This document shows positions 35,936 through 43,682 of a DNA stretch of 55,377 nt, piece by piece. Under the pieces are notes generated by a model. That model saw only the letters and a list, made by a program, of their open reading frames with translations. It was not told the DNA's origin and made no database searches. Positions within the stretch are counted from its first letter, which is position 1, and every line of letters starts with the position of its first letter. The position numbers and the translations under genes are program-made. The stretch is from JAHEFT01 sp964443145 (GTDB lineage: Bacteria; Pseudomonadota; Gammaproteobacteria; Xanthomonadales; SZUA-36): assembly GCA_964443145.1 (NCBI GenBank), contig CAYUBS010000006.1, positions 1 to 55,377 on the forward strand, given 5' to 3'.

Positions 35936-36661
35936 TCAGTTCTTTAATTCTAGCGGGATACGCCTTCTTTTTTGCATCAAACCCGTAACCTTTATGATCC
36001 CGGTCATCATAGGTACCAGCGCATCTTCAATCTCCCGCGCCATAACCTGCAGTTTTCCGAGCAAAGGCGCCGGGTCTTCCGGCGACTCTTCAAATTCCAT
36101 GACCAGGTCTTCGGCCATGGCTGTCTTGAAACCGGGGTGGCCCACAAAACCCAGCGCGTTTTTCCCGATCTGGAAGACAGCAGGCCGGGCCGCCTCATCT
36201 TGCGCCAGCACCAGCGCACTTGCCGGTAGTACGGGTCGGTCGCGCATATAACTGACATGCGGAAACCGCTCCGGCATAAATCCATCCAACGCGTGTTCAT
36301 CCACTCGCGTTGCGTAACCGACTTCAAACGCCAGGGGATTCGGGCTGGAGCTGCCACCTGCGGCAATCGACAGGATCTGTGCGCCCAGTCCAAAACCGAT
36401 AACCGGCTTTCCCTGGTCCAGCATATTTTGAGTCAGCCGGACTTCCTGCTCCAGCCCGGGCACGTTGCGTCCACCGGCGCTTCCCCACGGACCACCGCCC
36501 ATCAGAAACAAGCCGTCACAAAAATCACCCGACTGTGGCAGCTTTCCCGTCTCGGTAAATGGCCTGAAGTATTGGAATCGGATCCGCCGTCCTTCCAGGT
36601 GGTCTTCGATCAGTCCAAGGTAGTCTGCCGAGGTGTGTTGAACGATATTCAGGCTATTCAT
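35936..36661 (-). CDS. Class I glutamine-amidotransferase-like protein lacking the catalytic triad
   Basis: A 241-residue protein with the GATase-1 fold (FLMGGGPWG oxyanion element, then the nucleophile elbow). The elbow reads VIGFGLGAQ: Gly91 replaces the nucleophilic Cys. The His-x-Glu element reads GHPG (H175-P-G177), so the Glu is gone as well. It should not hydrolyse glutamine by the usual route. Its ATG overlaps the stop of the lipoate ligase gene (ATGA), and it belongs to the lipoate-assembly operon. A similar gat gene has been noted in other lipS1/lipS2 clusters, to my memory. It could bind an acyl or sulfur ligand, or act as a scaffold. Confidence 0.82.
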   Translation of the reverse strand: MNSLNIVQHTSADYLGLIEDHLEGRRIRFQYFRPFTETGKLPQSGDFCDGLFLMGGGPWGSAGGRNVPGLEQEVRLTQNMLDQGKPVIGFGLGAQILSIAAGGSSSPNPLAFEVGYATRVDEHALDGFMPERFPHVSYMRDRPVLPASALVLAQDEAARPAVFQIGKNALGFVGHPGFKTAMAEDLVMEFEESPEDPAPLLGKLQVMAREIEDALVPMMTGIIKVTGLMQKRRRIPLELKN

Positions 36662-37749
36662 TCGTCGCTGGCCGCACTTTGCAAAGAGGCGATAAAGTCC
36701 TGCGGAGACACGGACAGCACTTCTGTTTGTGTTTCCTGGAAAAATGCCTGGACAACATCTGGCAGTTCATCAAGGAATGCGCCCCTCAACCGGGATTCAA
36801 GATCGTAAATGATGCGGGGCGGGGTAATAAAAAAATCACCGGTGATCAGCGCTTCCCTGACACGGTTCTGCGCCGGCCCTTCAAGCCGAAGATAGGATGT
36901 AATCGTGCCGCCCGGGCTGGTGTGCCGGCCAGTGAGCCGGCCACGTGCTTTTGCCGGCTCGTCAATCTCGCCTACAAAGTCTTCCGTGCCGATCTCTTCC
37001 CGATAAATAATGTCAGCATGCACCCGCTCTTCTTGCGTTAATTCTTCCGGCATGAGTTCCAGGCCGAAACTCCGGGCAAAAGCTGACGCCAGTGCCGACT
37101 GAATTTCCGGCAGCCCAGGTGTGTCCTCTCCCATCAACTCCCTCAAGGTCACAACCCGTTGCTCAACCGAATCCAGCTTCCGTTTGGCTAACTTTGCTCG
37201 GGGTACGCGCAGCGCCGCCACCATCACGCCAGGGTCCATATCAACCAGAACAGTACCCTGGAAAAACAAGGTATCTCCGTCGAAAAACCCACCAGTACCG
37301 CTTATTTTGCGCCCATCTACCTCGATATCGTTTCGTGGTCTGAAGCGAGCCGTTACGCCCAGGCTGCTGATGCCTTCTGCCGCTGCCGCGCAAATTTTAC
37401 GCGTCAAATCGGGCAGACTGATTGCGCCCAGGGTCTTGCGGTGAAAGGCCAGCTCCCAGCCCAGCAAACCCGGCGCCATGAAAATGGCACCGCCACCGGT
37501 GATTCGCCGGGCAACGCCGATATCATTTTTCTGGCAGTAGTCGAGATCGATTTCGAGGCCCAAAGCCTGGTGCCGACCAACCAGCGCGGTTGGCGGAAAA
37601 CGCAGAAAACGCAGTGTGTCCGGCACATCACCTTTTTGACGGGCTTCAACGATGGCCTGTCCGATTGCGATGTTCAGGCGGCCCTCCATAACTCCCGTGT
37701 CGAGTACCCGGAACGGCTTCTTCCTGTCTTCTGTGCGGTTCTCAGACAA
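36658..37749 (-). CDS. slpl(AB): Lipoate-protein ligase of the sHdr system, sLpl(AB)
   Basis: Attaches octanoate/lipoate to LbpA using ATP. The LplA-type domain shows VLDTGVMEG, the RRITGGGA motif and the catalytic Lys in DGRKISGTGG. The C-terminus (about 265-340) has the LplB-like block SPGGTITSYLRLEG and TGDFFITPP, so both halves are in one chain. I set the start at TTG 37749, eight bases inside lipS1, because residues before FRVLDTG have no counterpart; the first ATG in the conserved region (37689) would cut that motif. The start is therefore uncertain. The product has about 363 residues. Confidence 0.85.
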   Translation of the reverse strand: MSENRTEDRKKPFRVLDTGVMEGRLNIAIGQAIVEARQKGDVPDTLRFLRFPPTALVGRHQALGLEIDLDYCQKNDIGVARRITGGGAIFMAPGLLGWELAFHRKTLGAISLPDLTRKICAAAAEGISSLGVTARFRPRNDIEVDGRKISGTGGFFDGDTLFFQGTVLVDMDPGVMVAALRVPRAKLAKRKLDSVEQRVVTLRELMGEDTPGLPEIQSALASAFARSFGLELMPEELTQEERVHADIIYREEIGTEDFVGEIDEPAKARGRLTGRHTSPGGTITSYLRLEGPAQNRVREALITGDFFITPPRIIYDLESRLRGAFLDELPDVVQAFFQETQTEVLSVSPQDFIASLQSAASDE

Positions 37750-39001
37750 GACGGTTGGGGATGCCCAACTGCTTGCGGATTTTCTTGATGTCTTTGCGAT
37801 CCGGCTGGAATGGATAACTGGCAATGTCACTTGGGGGTGAGTCCCCATAAGGCCGGTCACAGGCTGAAATATCTTCCTGTACTTTGCCCGGGCAGCCTGA
37901 CGTGCGGAAAGCCAATCCACTGTTGATAATATCTTCCAGCTCGCCACCGGGCAGCCCAAAGTGAGTCACACGGCCAAGGTCATCGAATTTCATGTGGTCA
38001 ACCCGGGCGTCACAGTAGTCAATCAGGTAACGCCCCAACTGAACCCGCCGCCACTGATCCCGCGGCGTGGCCGGAAGATGGTCCATCAGGGAGCCTTCTT
38101 CCGGGAAGAAACTGAATATGTGGTTGTGACCGCCCATGTCGACAATTTTTTGCACCAGGCTCAGCATGTCATGCTCCGTTTCACCCATGCCGGCGATGAT
38201 GTGCACCCCAAATTTTTCCGGTCCAAAGATATCCTTCGCGTCCAGCAGGACCTCCCAGTACTTGGACCATTTATGGGGAGACTGCACACCTTTGCCGCGG
38301 GTCCGGTCAAACAGTTCCGGCGTCGCCGCATCTATCGCTACTGTAAAAATATCTGCGCCCAGATCTTTCAGGCGCTGAACGTCCTCCCGCCCCATCGTGG
38401 TCGGATTGGATAATATGGATACCGGGATCGTGGCCGGGTCAATTCGATCGGTCCATTTTTTCAGCACCGACACGGTATCCACATCAGAGCGAGGATGGGT
38501 GATCATCGAGATACACATACGGTGGAACGGGCTGTTTTCCCCGTCTTTGGCAACCTTATCGATAATGACGTCCGTCGGAACAGCCGGCCAGTCTACGCGG
38601 ATAAAATTCCGGTCCGCGTAATCCCGCTCCGCCTCGCGGTGGCGAGCAAGACCACAGTAGGCGCAATTTGCGCGGCAACCTTCAGGGTAGGTCAGGAGCA
38701 GGTTAAGGCATCGCGTACAGGAACAACGATACATGCGGCCCGTTGTGACTCCGAGCGTAATCGCCGCGGCCGTCGACATTTGCACGTACTCCGGAGAACG
38801 CATATGCGGAGTCAGGATTCCATAATCAGGGCGGTAGACGCCGTCCGGTGAAATGTCCCGGGTTTTTACAGGGGCCCCGTTTTTCATTTCTTTTGGTGTT
38901 TTACCCGGCGCGCGTGGCTCCATGATGTCGTAGGGGTTGAAGTCCAGACCCTCCGGTCCTTTGTCAGCCTGCTGAGTGCCCTGGCTTTTTACACAACTCA
39001 T
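37742..39001 (-). CDS. lipS1: Lipoate synthase component LipS1 (radical SAM)
   Basis: Radical SAM enzyme of 419 residues from ATG 39001, which has GGAG six bases upstream; the frame is open for 59 more codons inside lipS2, without family support. The SAM cluster motif is C109-RAN-C113-AY-C116. An extra cysteine group (CSCTRC, 93-98) may hold the auxiliary cluster that gives up sulfur. With LipS2 it inserts two sulfurs into protein-bound octanoate and replaces the classical LipA (family knowledge). It ends with overlap into the ligase gene. Confidence 0.88.
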   Translation of the reverse strand: MSCVKSQGTQQADKGPEGLDFNPYDIMEPRAPGKTPKEMKNGAPVKTRDISPDGVYRPDYGILTPHMRSPEYVQMSTAAAITLGVTTGRMYRCSCTRCLNLLLTYPEGCRANCAYCGLARHREAERDYADRNFIRVDWPAVPTDVIIDKVAKDGENSPFHRMCISMITHPRSDVDTVSVLKKWTDRIDPATIPVSILSNPTTMGREDVQRLKDLGADIFTVAIDAATPELFDRTRGKGVQSPHKWSKYWEVLLDAKDIFGPEKFGVHIIAGMGETEHDMLSLVQKIVDMGGHNHIFSFFPEEGSLMDHLPATPRDQWRRVQLGRYLIDYCDARVDHMKFDDLGRVTHFGLPGGELEDIINSGLAFRTSGCPGKVQEDISACDRPYGDSPPSDIASYPFQPDRKDIKKIRKQLGIPNRLV

Positions 39002-39029
39002 ACCGTTCTCCAATTCATTTGCGTCTCTA

Positions 39030-40082
39030 TCAGGCTGCGCAGCTTGTGCTAGCCAATGTTGCAATACTGTTGGTGCCGCTGGTCTCGCCAAGCTTGATCG
39101 AACAACAGGCATGAGCCTGGTGAAACGGTCGCCCTGTGATGCCGGCGACAGCCACCGCGCCATCGGCCGGAAAGGCAATACCGTCCAGGCCGGCCATCAC
39201 TGCATACGCATCGGTTACCCGCTTGTGCATACCCGGCGGCCTGGCACATCCCAGCAGAACCTGTCGATCCGGCAAGCGGCGGCGTGCTTGCAGAAAAATG
39301 TGGCCGACATCGCGGGTATCCGGCGTTACGAACGTGCCGGGTTTAGCATAGAACGGCATGATCACCACCAGAACCAGCGCCTTGGTGTCATACCGGCTGA
39401 GAATATCCAATGCATTTTCTTCACCAAGGATGCGTCCGTAGTGCAAACCAATGACGATATGTGGCGAGATTTGCATGGAGGTTGCACACAGGGCCTCGAC
39501 GGTGGCCTCAAAATCATCCACCGGGCGGTCCAGGTGGTAGACCTCGCGGATGGTCTCCTCGGCACCAATGATATCGAGCATGGCGACATCCACTCCTGCC
39601 GCCTCCATCTCTTTGGCGCCGGCATGGTCCGTCAGCGCCGTATGAATAGCGATCCGCAATTGCGGAAAATCCCGTTTTAGTTTTTCGATCACCGGGTAAA
39701 AGCGTGTGTAACGGATTTCATTGCGCTTGTTGGAACCCCCGGAAAGCAGGAACCCTTGCAGGTCTTCTGTTTCGATGAGCTGCCTGACTTTCCGGTCAAG
39801 GACTTCCGGCTTGGTTGCCGCAATCATCGGCTCCAGTATCTTGGCCTCGCAATGGTCGCACATCAGCGCGCAACCGCCTGCGGTTATCGAAAAGGCGGGG
39901 AAACTGTTTTTGCCGCAACTCTGTAATTCCGAGCTCTCGTATTCCTTGAAGCTCGGTGTTGAGAAACGCACCATGCGCTGTTGATTTACCGGTGCAAACC
40001 GTTCCATCTCTGCCACCAGTCCAGCGTCAAATTCAGCATCTTCCAGTTCTTCTATTCCCTGCAGGGATTCAAGCCATGTCAT
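39030..40082 (-). CDS. lipS2: Lipoate synthase component LipS2 (radical SAM)
   Basis: Radical SAM enzyme of 350 residues. The cluster motif is C71-ALM-C75-DH-C78, followed by LSGGSNKRNEIRY. A Cys pair near the end (HACCSIKLGETSGTNS) and a final SCAA offer further ligands. It acts together with LipS1 on octanoylated LbpA. The gene lies 18 nt after the HDAC-like gene and 28 nt before lipS1. Confidence 0.88.
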   Translation of the reverse strand: MTWLESLQGIEELEDAEFDAGLVAEMERFAPVNQQRMVRFSTPSFKEYESSELQSCGKNSFPAFSITAGGCALMCDHCEAKILEPMIAATKPEVLDRKVRQLIETEDLQGFLLSGGSNKRNEIRYTRFYPVIEKLKRDFPQLRIAIHTALTDHAGAKEMEAAGVDVAMLDIIGAEETIREVYHLDRPVDDFEATVEALCATSMQISPHIVIGLHYGRILGEENALDILSRYDTKALVLVVIMPFYAKPGTFVTPDTRDVGHIFLQARRRLPDRQVLLGCARPPGMHKRVTDAYAVMAGLDGIAFPADGAVAVAGITGRPFHQAHACCSIKLGETSGTNSIATLASTSCAA

Positions 40083-40100
40083 AACAGTTCCAGATTATAG

Positions 40101-41225
40101 TCAATGCAATACCAAAGCGGGCAGGCGCTCTACTTCGGGTCTGATCTTGCCGCTATTGGGTGGATCCACAAGTTGGGTTAACCAATGCCCGGGTACTTCG
40201 TCATCATCGATCAGATCACACTCCAAACCCTGTAAAAAAGCAGTTGCGGCCGGCGGCAGCTGTGCGGGGAATTCACGGCCACTCAAGCGGCCCCACAAAC
40301 CGCTCCAGCATCGCACAACGGTCCATGGATTATACCCACCGCCCCCTAAAACGACAGCGCGCGGGTAATCCTGGACCAGTTTTTCAACCGCTGTCCATAG
40401 TCCCAGGTTACTGAGCGCCAGGCGCGACAGGGGATCTCCTTCCAGCCCATCCGCGCCACAGGTAATCACCAGAGCCTGGGGTTTGAACGCCTTTGCCAGT
40501 GGACGAACTGCCTGCTCAACCAGGTAATCCAGCTCACTGTCATTGAAACCCCGGGGAACCGGCAGATTGCGGGCAGCACCATGGGCCCTGTCCTCAACCA
40601 GTCCGGAGTGTGGCCAGCGTTTCTCTTCATGGATTGAAACGGTCAGAACCCGCTGGTCTTCTGCGAATGCATCCTGAACACCATCCCCATGGTGGGCGTC
40701 GACATCAACATATAAAACCCGCTCTATCCCTTTTGCCAAAAAGGTCAGGATGGCAAATACCGGATCATTGAAATAGCAGAAGCCACTGGCCCGCTCAGCA
40801 CGGCCATGATGTGTCCCACCCGAGGGGTGAAAGACGACCCGCCCTTCCATTGCGAGCTCAGCCGCCAGGACCGAACCACCAACCGCTGTGCTGGCGCGTT
40901 TGAACAATCCGGGGAAAAGTGGATTTTCCATGGTTCCGATGCGATATCGCTCTCGCGTCTGCTTATCGACGCTGCCCTTTTCATCCGCAGTCATGAGCGC
41001 TTCGACATAGTCAGGCCGGTGAAACTGCGTCAGTTGCTCTACGCTGGCCTGGGGGCTTTGCCTGAATTGTTCGTCATCAAACCAACCCAGCATATGACAG
41101 ACATCCACCACGCCGGAAACCCGGATGATGGACAAGGGGTGATGTTTACCGAAAGCCGCCTCCCGGTAGACATCACTGCCTACGAAAAGCGCTTCTTTAC
41201 GGTCTTTCAGACCAGTGAAATCCAT
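40101..41225 (-). CDS. Class I HDAC/AcuC-like zinc deacylase, first gene of the lipoate-assembly operon
   Basis: A 374-residue arginase/deacetylase-fold hydrolase. ATG 41225 has GGCGGG upstream; the frame is open 28 codons further into the promoter region. All catalytic elements are intact: GTHHGRAERA (His pair), YVDVDAHHGDG (Zn Asp and His), TCGADGLEGDP (Zn Asp) and GGGGYNPW (transition-state Tyr). Relatives remove acyl groups from lysines (HDACs), deacetylate acetyl-CoA synthetase (AcuC) or act on polyamines. No acsA is here; the next genes make lipoyl-LbpA. It might therefore deacylate LbpA, the ligase or a Hdr subunit. Confidence 0.88.
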   Translation of the reverse strand: MDFTGLKDRKEALFVGSDVYREAAFGKHHPLSIIRVSGVVDVCHMLGWFDDEQFRQSPQASVEQLTQFHRPDYVEALMTADEKGSVDKQTRERYRIGTMENPLFPGLFKRASTAVGGSVLAAELAMEGRVVFHPSGGTHHGRAERASGFCYFNDPVFAILTFLAKGIERVLYVDVDAHHGDGVQDAFAEDQRVLTVSIHEEKRWPHSGLVEDRAHGAARNLPVPRGFNDSELDYLVEQAVRPLAKAFKPQALVITCGADGLEGDPLSRLALSNLGLWTAVEKLVQDYPRAVVLGGGGYNPWTVVRCWSGLWGRLSGREFPAQLPPAATAFLQGLECDLIDDDEVPGHWLTQLVDPPNSGKIRPEVERLPALVLH

Positions 41226-41246
41226 ATCCCGCCAATAGTATTCGAT

Positions 41247-41275
41247 TTTACTAATAAATGAAAACTGTATATAAT
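41247..41275 (+). promoter_or_regulatory. Promoter of dsrE2-tusA
   Basis: TTTACT (41247-41252) and a perfect TATAAT (41270-41275) with a 17-base spacer, about 40 bases upstream of the dsrE2 ATG. A near-perfect 12-bp palindrome (41247-41258, 10 of 12 symmetric) covers the -35 box. Confidence 0.65.
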
Positions 41276-41281
41276 ATTCAA
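41253..41281 (-). promoter_or_regulatory. Promoter of the acuC-like/lipoate-assembly operon, overlapping the dsrE2 promoter
   Basis: On the minus strand TTGAAT (41281-41276) and TTTATT (41258-41253) are 17 bases apart, about 28 bases before the ATG at 41225. It occupies the same DNA as the plus-strand promoter, so only one polymerase can bind at a time. Confidence 0.45.
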
Positions 41282-41315
41282 TCGGAATTCCACCTTTCCC
41301 GGAGGTCAAAAAACC

Positions 41316-41825
41316 ATGTCAGAAGAAGCAGGCGGTAACGCCATCAATCCAAACACCATGTCAATTATCGTTACGAAGGGCAGCCTGGACTGGGCCTACC
41401 CTCCGTTTATCCTGGCCACTACGGCAGCCGCCATGGGCCTTGATGTCACCATGTTCTTCACGTTTTACGGCTTACCGCTGTTACTCAAGAAAATGGATCT
41501 GCAGGTCACGCCGCTGGGTAACGCTGCCATGAAAATGCCGATGATGGGGGGACATATGACGATGCCCAACATTGTCGCCGCAATTCCTGGTGTCGACGCG
41601 ATGGCTTCCAAGATGATGAAAAACCTGATCAAGAAAAATGGCGTTGCTACAATTGATGAGCTCCGCGAACTGGCGGTAGAGGCAGATGTGCGCATGATCG
41701 CCTGCCAGATGACGATGGACCTTTTTGATTACCAGGCCGATGAGATGATCGAAGGCATTGAAGTGGGTGGCGCTGCGACTTATATCGAAGTGGCGACCAA
41801 ATCACATATCAACTTGTTTATCTGA
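41316..41825 (+). CDS. dsrE2: DsrE2-type sulfurtransferase
   Basis: A 169-residue DsrE/F-superfamily protein of the DsrE2 type, with a hydrophobic, Met-rich body that can associate with the membrane (about 28-57 and 65-105). The conserved Cys is C130 in MIACQMTMDLF; it is the only cysteine. GGAGG lies 10 bases before the ATG. Proteins of this type move sulfane sulfur between rhodanese, TusA and the Hdr-like complex. tusA follows after 35 nt. Confidence 0.88.
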   Translation: MSEEAGGNAINPNTMSIIVTKGSLDWAYPPFILATTAAAMGLDVTMFFTFYGLPLLLKKMDLQVTPLGNAAMKMPMMGGHMTMPNIVAAIPGVDAMASKMMKNLIKKNGVATIDELRELAVEADVRMIACQMTMDLFDYQADEMIEGIEVGGAATYIEVATKSHINLFI

Positions 41826-41860
41826 TCTGACCCGAACTCTTTACTTAACAGGAAACCATA

Positions 41861-42085
41861 ATGGCTGACAAAGTACTCGACGCAAAAGGAATGAACTGTC
41901 CTCTCCCTATTCTGAAAGCGAAAAAAGCTCTGAAGGATGTGCCCGACGGTGGAACCCTTGAGGTTCTTTCTACTGATCCTGGCTCAGTAGCCGATTTTCA
42001 GGCCTTTTGCCGCACCACTGGAAATGAATTGCTAGAGCACAGTGAGGAAGGTGGTGTTTACACCTTCCTGATCCGTAAAACCTGA
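41861..42085 (+). CDS. tusA: TusA-type sulfur carrier protein
   Basis: A 74-residue TusA/SirA-family protein. The CPxP motif is C13-P-L-P, where Cys13 carries the persulfide. C50 (AFCRTTG) is a second thiol. AGGA is eight bases before the ATG. In sulfur oxidisers TusA is the central cytoplasmic donor of sulfane sulfur for the Dsr or Hdr-like route. A strong terminator follows. Confidence 0.93.
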   Translation: MADKVLDAKGMNCPLPILKAKKALKDVPDGGTLEVLSTDPGSVADFQAFCRTTGNELLEHSEEGGVYTFLIRKT

Positions 42086-42108
42086 AATTCGTTTTCATCC
42101 GACGTAAT

Positions 42109-42140
42109 AAAAAACGGCCAGCTTTCGCTGGCCGTTTTCT
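42109..42140. terminator. Bidirectional Rho-independent terminator between tusA and fadL
   Basis: A perfect 12-bp stem (AAAACGGCCAGC, 42111-42122, with 42127-42138) closes on a TTTC loop. It is flanked by an A-run and a T-run, so it works for tusA on the plus strand and fadL on the minus strand. Confidence 0.92.
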
Positions 42141-42157
42141 TTAATACCGCTGGGTTA

Positions 42158-43534
42158 TCAGAACCGCCAGCTATAACTAGCTTCCACTTCCCACTGATAC
42201 ATTTCAAAACTTACGTTCTGCGAAGGATCAAAGTTCTGCGGGCCTTTCACCTTTTTGTTAGGTGCATACAGGAATGACATGTTGAATTGCCTTCCCTTAA
42301 CTCTTTCCAGCGTGAAGCCGGCTGTGATATGTGACTCAATGGTGGCCGGGGCCAGGATATTGAAGGTCATCTGGGTGCTGTCAATCGGCTGTTTGCCATA
42401 GCTGTAACCGAAGCGCCAGGTCCAGTCTTCACCGGCTATGTATCTTGCACCGATTTTATAAACGGCCATATTGTCCCAACCAAAGCCCCCGCCGTTATCA
42501 CCACCCAGGCAGCTACTCAGATCCATGCCACCCTGACCTGCTGTCGGGCAGGCAAAGAGATTCTGGATAACGTTTCCGACAGAATCGACGTCACTGTACC
42601 AGATATATTCAAAGTCAAAGTTGAAGTCCCACTGCTGGTTGGCGTGGTAGGTGACCCCGAATTTCAGGTCTGCCGGGATGTCGAAATCACCCTGGTTGGC
42701 AAACAGGTCAGAGTAGTCGTCAAACTCATTCATCCAGATCTTGCTCTGATAGCTCAGGCCAAGGCTGAAGGAATCGGAGATAGGCGAATGCAGGCCGACT
42801 TTTACGCCTGCCCCGAATGAATAATCGCTACCGTTATTAGACAGGGAGTCCGGCATGGTCATTCCACCACTGGCGGCAAAGGTCTCGGTGAAACCAGCAA
42901 AAGACCCGATACCCTTGGCCTTGAACATCTGGGTAACCAGGACCGCTGAAATTCCAAGTGAAAGCTTGTCGTTGACTTTCTTGGCCCAGGTTATGTCCAG
43001 AAAGGCCTGATTCAGGTTAACACCTGCGTTACCAGCACCATAGGTACCATCATACGTCCCGACCGGGGCTGGCCCGGGACCATCGGGATCAAAAGTTGCG
43101 GTACCGCCCTTCCAATCGGTATTCATACCGCCGCGGCCGTAGAAAGAAAGCGCCCATGCGCTGTCATTATCCAATTGCCAGCTTCTGGAAATGTGCGGGA
43201 TCACAAAGTAGTTACTTTTACTTTTGAGGTCGTTCGGGCCAATCGTGAATGCACCAAAGTTTCCATTCGCCTGGCTGTCGGTGGTCTTATACTTGCGTAT
43301 CGGGCTGAAAATGGCTGCGCCAACAATAAACTGGTCACCCACAAACGGGGCAACCGCCGGGTTGTTAGTCACATCGATAGCGTCTTCCGGCAAGGCGATA
43401 CCGGAACCTGCCATAGACTTGTTCTTGGTTCCGATTCCGTGCGTGAAATAGCCGTTGGTTGCATAAGCACTTCCCGCGGCGCACAGGCTTGTCACAACAG
43501 CCATGGTTGTGAACCAATTGAATTTCCTGATCAT
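42158..43534 (-). CDS. FadL/TodX-family outer-membrane channel
   Basis: A 458-residue beta-barrel channel for hydrophobic molecules. A signal peptide (about 1-25, ending AYA) is followed by the FadL hatch motif NGYFTHGIGTKNKSMAGSG. The barrel ends in YSWRF, with the terminal Phe needed for outer-membrane insertion. GGAGG is six bases before the ATG. Known members import long-chain fatty acids, alkanes or aromatics. Its upstream region shares a motif with the hdr operon, which suggests a hydrophobic sulfur compound or sulfur itself as cargo; alkanes for AlkB are an alternative. Confidence 0.9.
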   Translation of the reverse strand: MIRKFNWFTTMAVVTSLCAAGSAYATNGYFTHGIGTKNKSMAGSGIALPEDAIDVTNNPAVAPFVGDQFIVGAAIFSPIRKYKTTDSQANGNFGAFTIGPNDLKSKSNYFVIPHISRSWQLDNDSAWALSFYGRGGMNTDWKGGTATFDPDGPGPAPVGTYDGTYGAGNAGVNLNQAFLDITWAKKVNDKLSLGISAVLVTQMFKAKGIGSFAGFTETFAASGGMTMPDSLSNNGSDYSFGAGVKVGLHSPISDSFSLGLSYQSKIWMNEFDDYSDLFANQGDFDIPADLKFGVTYHANQQWDFNFDFEYIWYSDVDSVGNVIQNLFACPTAGQGGMDLSSCLGGDNGGGFGWDNMAVYKIGARYIAGEDWTWRFGYSYGKQPIDSTQMTFNILAPATIESHITAGFTLERVKGRQFNMSFLYAPNKKVKGPQNFDPSQNVSFEMYQWEVEASYSWRF

Positions 43535-43550
43535 TTGGTGCCTCCGTCTT

Positions 43551-43570
43551 GCGTTTTATTGCGTTTTAGT
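43551..43570. repeat. Tandem 10-mer in the fadL 5' region
   Basis: GCGTTTTATT is followed directly by GCGTTTTAGT, nine of ten bases identical, between the fadL ATG and the upstream motif. Two copies only; meaning unknown. Confidence 0.4.
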
Positions 43571-43582
43571 AGGTTAAAGCAT

Positions 43583-43596
43583 TCTAATGTACAAAT
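43583..43596. promoter_or_regulatory. Putative sulfur-regulon site upstream of fadL
   Basis: TCTAATGTACAAAT, about 50 bases upstream of the fadL start. It differs at two positions of 14 from the motif at the hdr promoter (35886-35899) and at two from the arm of the operator of the persulfide dioxygenase operon (52803-52790, minus strand). On the minus strand it includes TAGAAT, a possible -10 box. Confidence 0.5.
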
Positions 43597-43682
43597 AGTC
43601 CTGAAAACAGGCATCTTTTAGACGTCGCATGACCCCGGTCAACTCAATACCGGTAATAAACCGTCAAATCGGCCTTTTTAGA

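Noticed and set aside
43551..43570. CRISPR repeat or iteron from the GCGTTTTA tandem
   Set aside because: Only two adjacent copies without spacers; no cas or rep gene.
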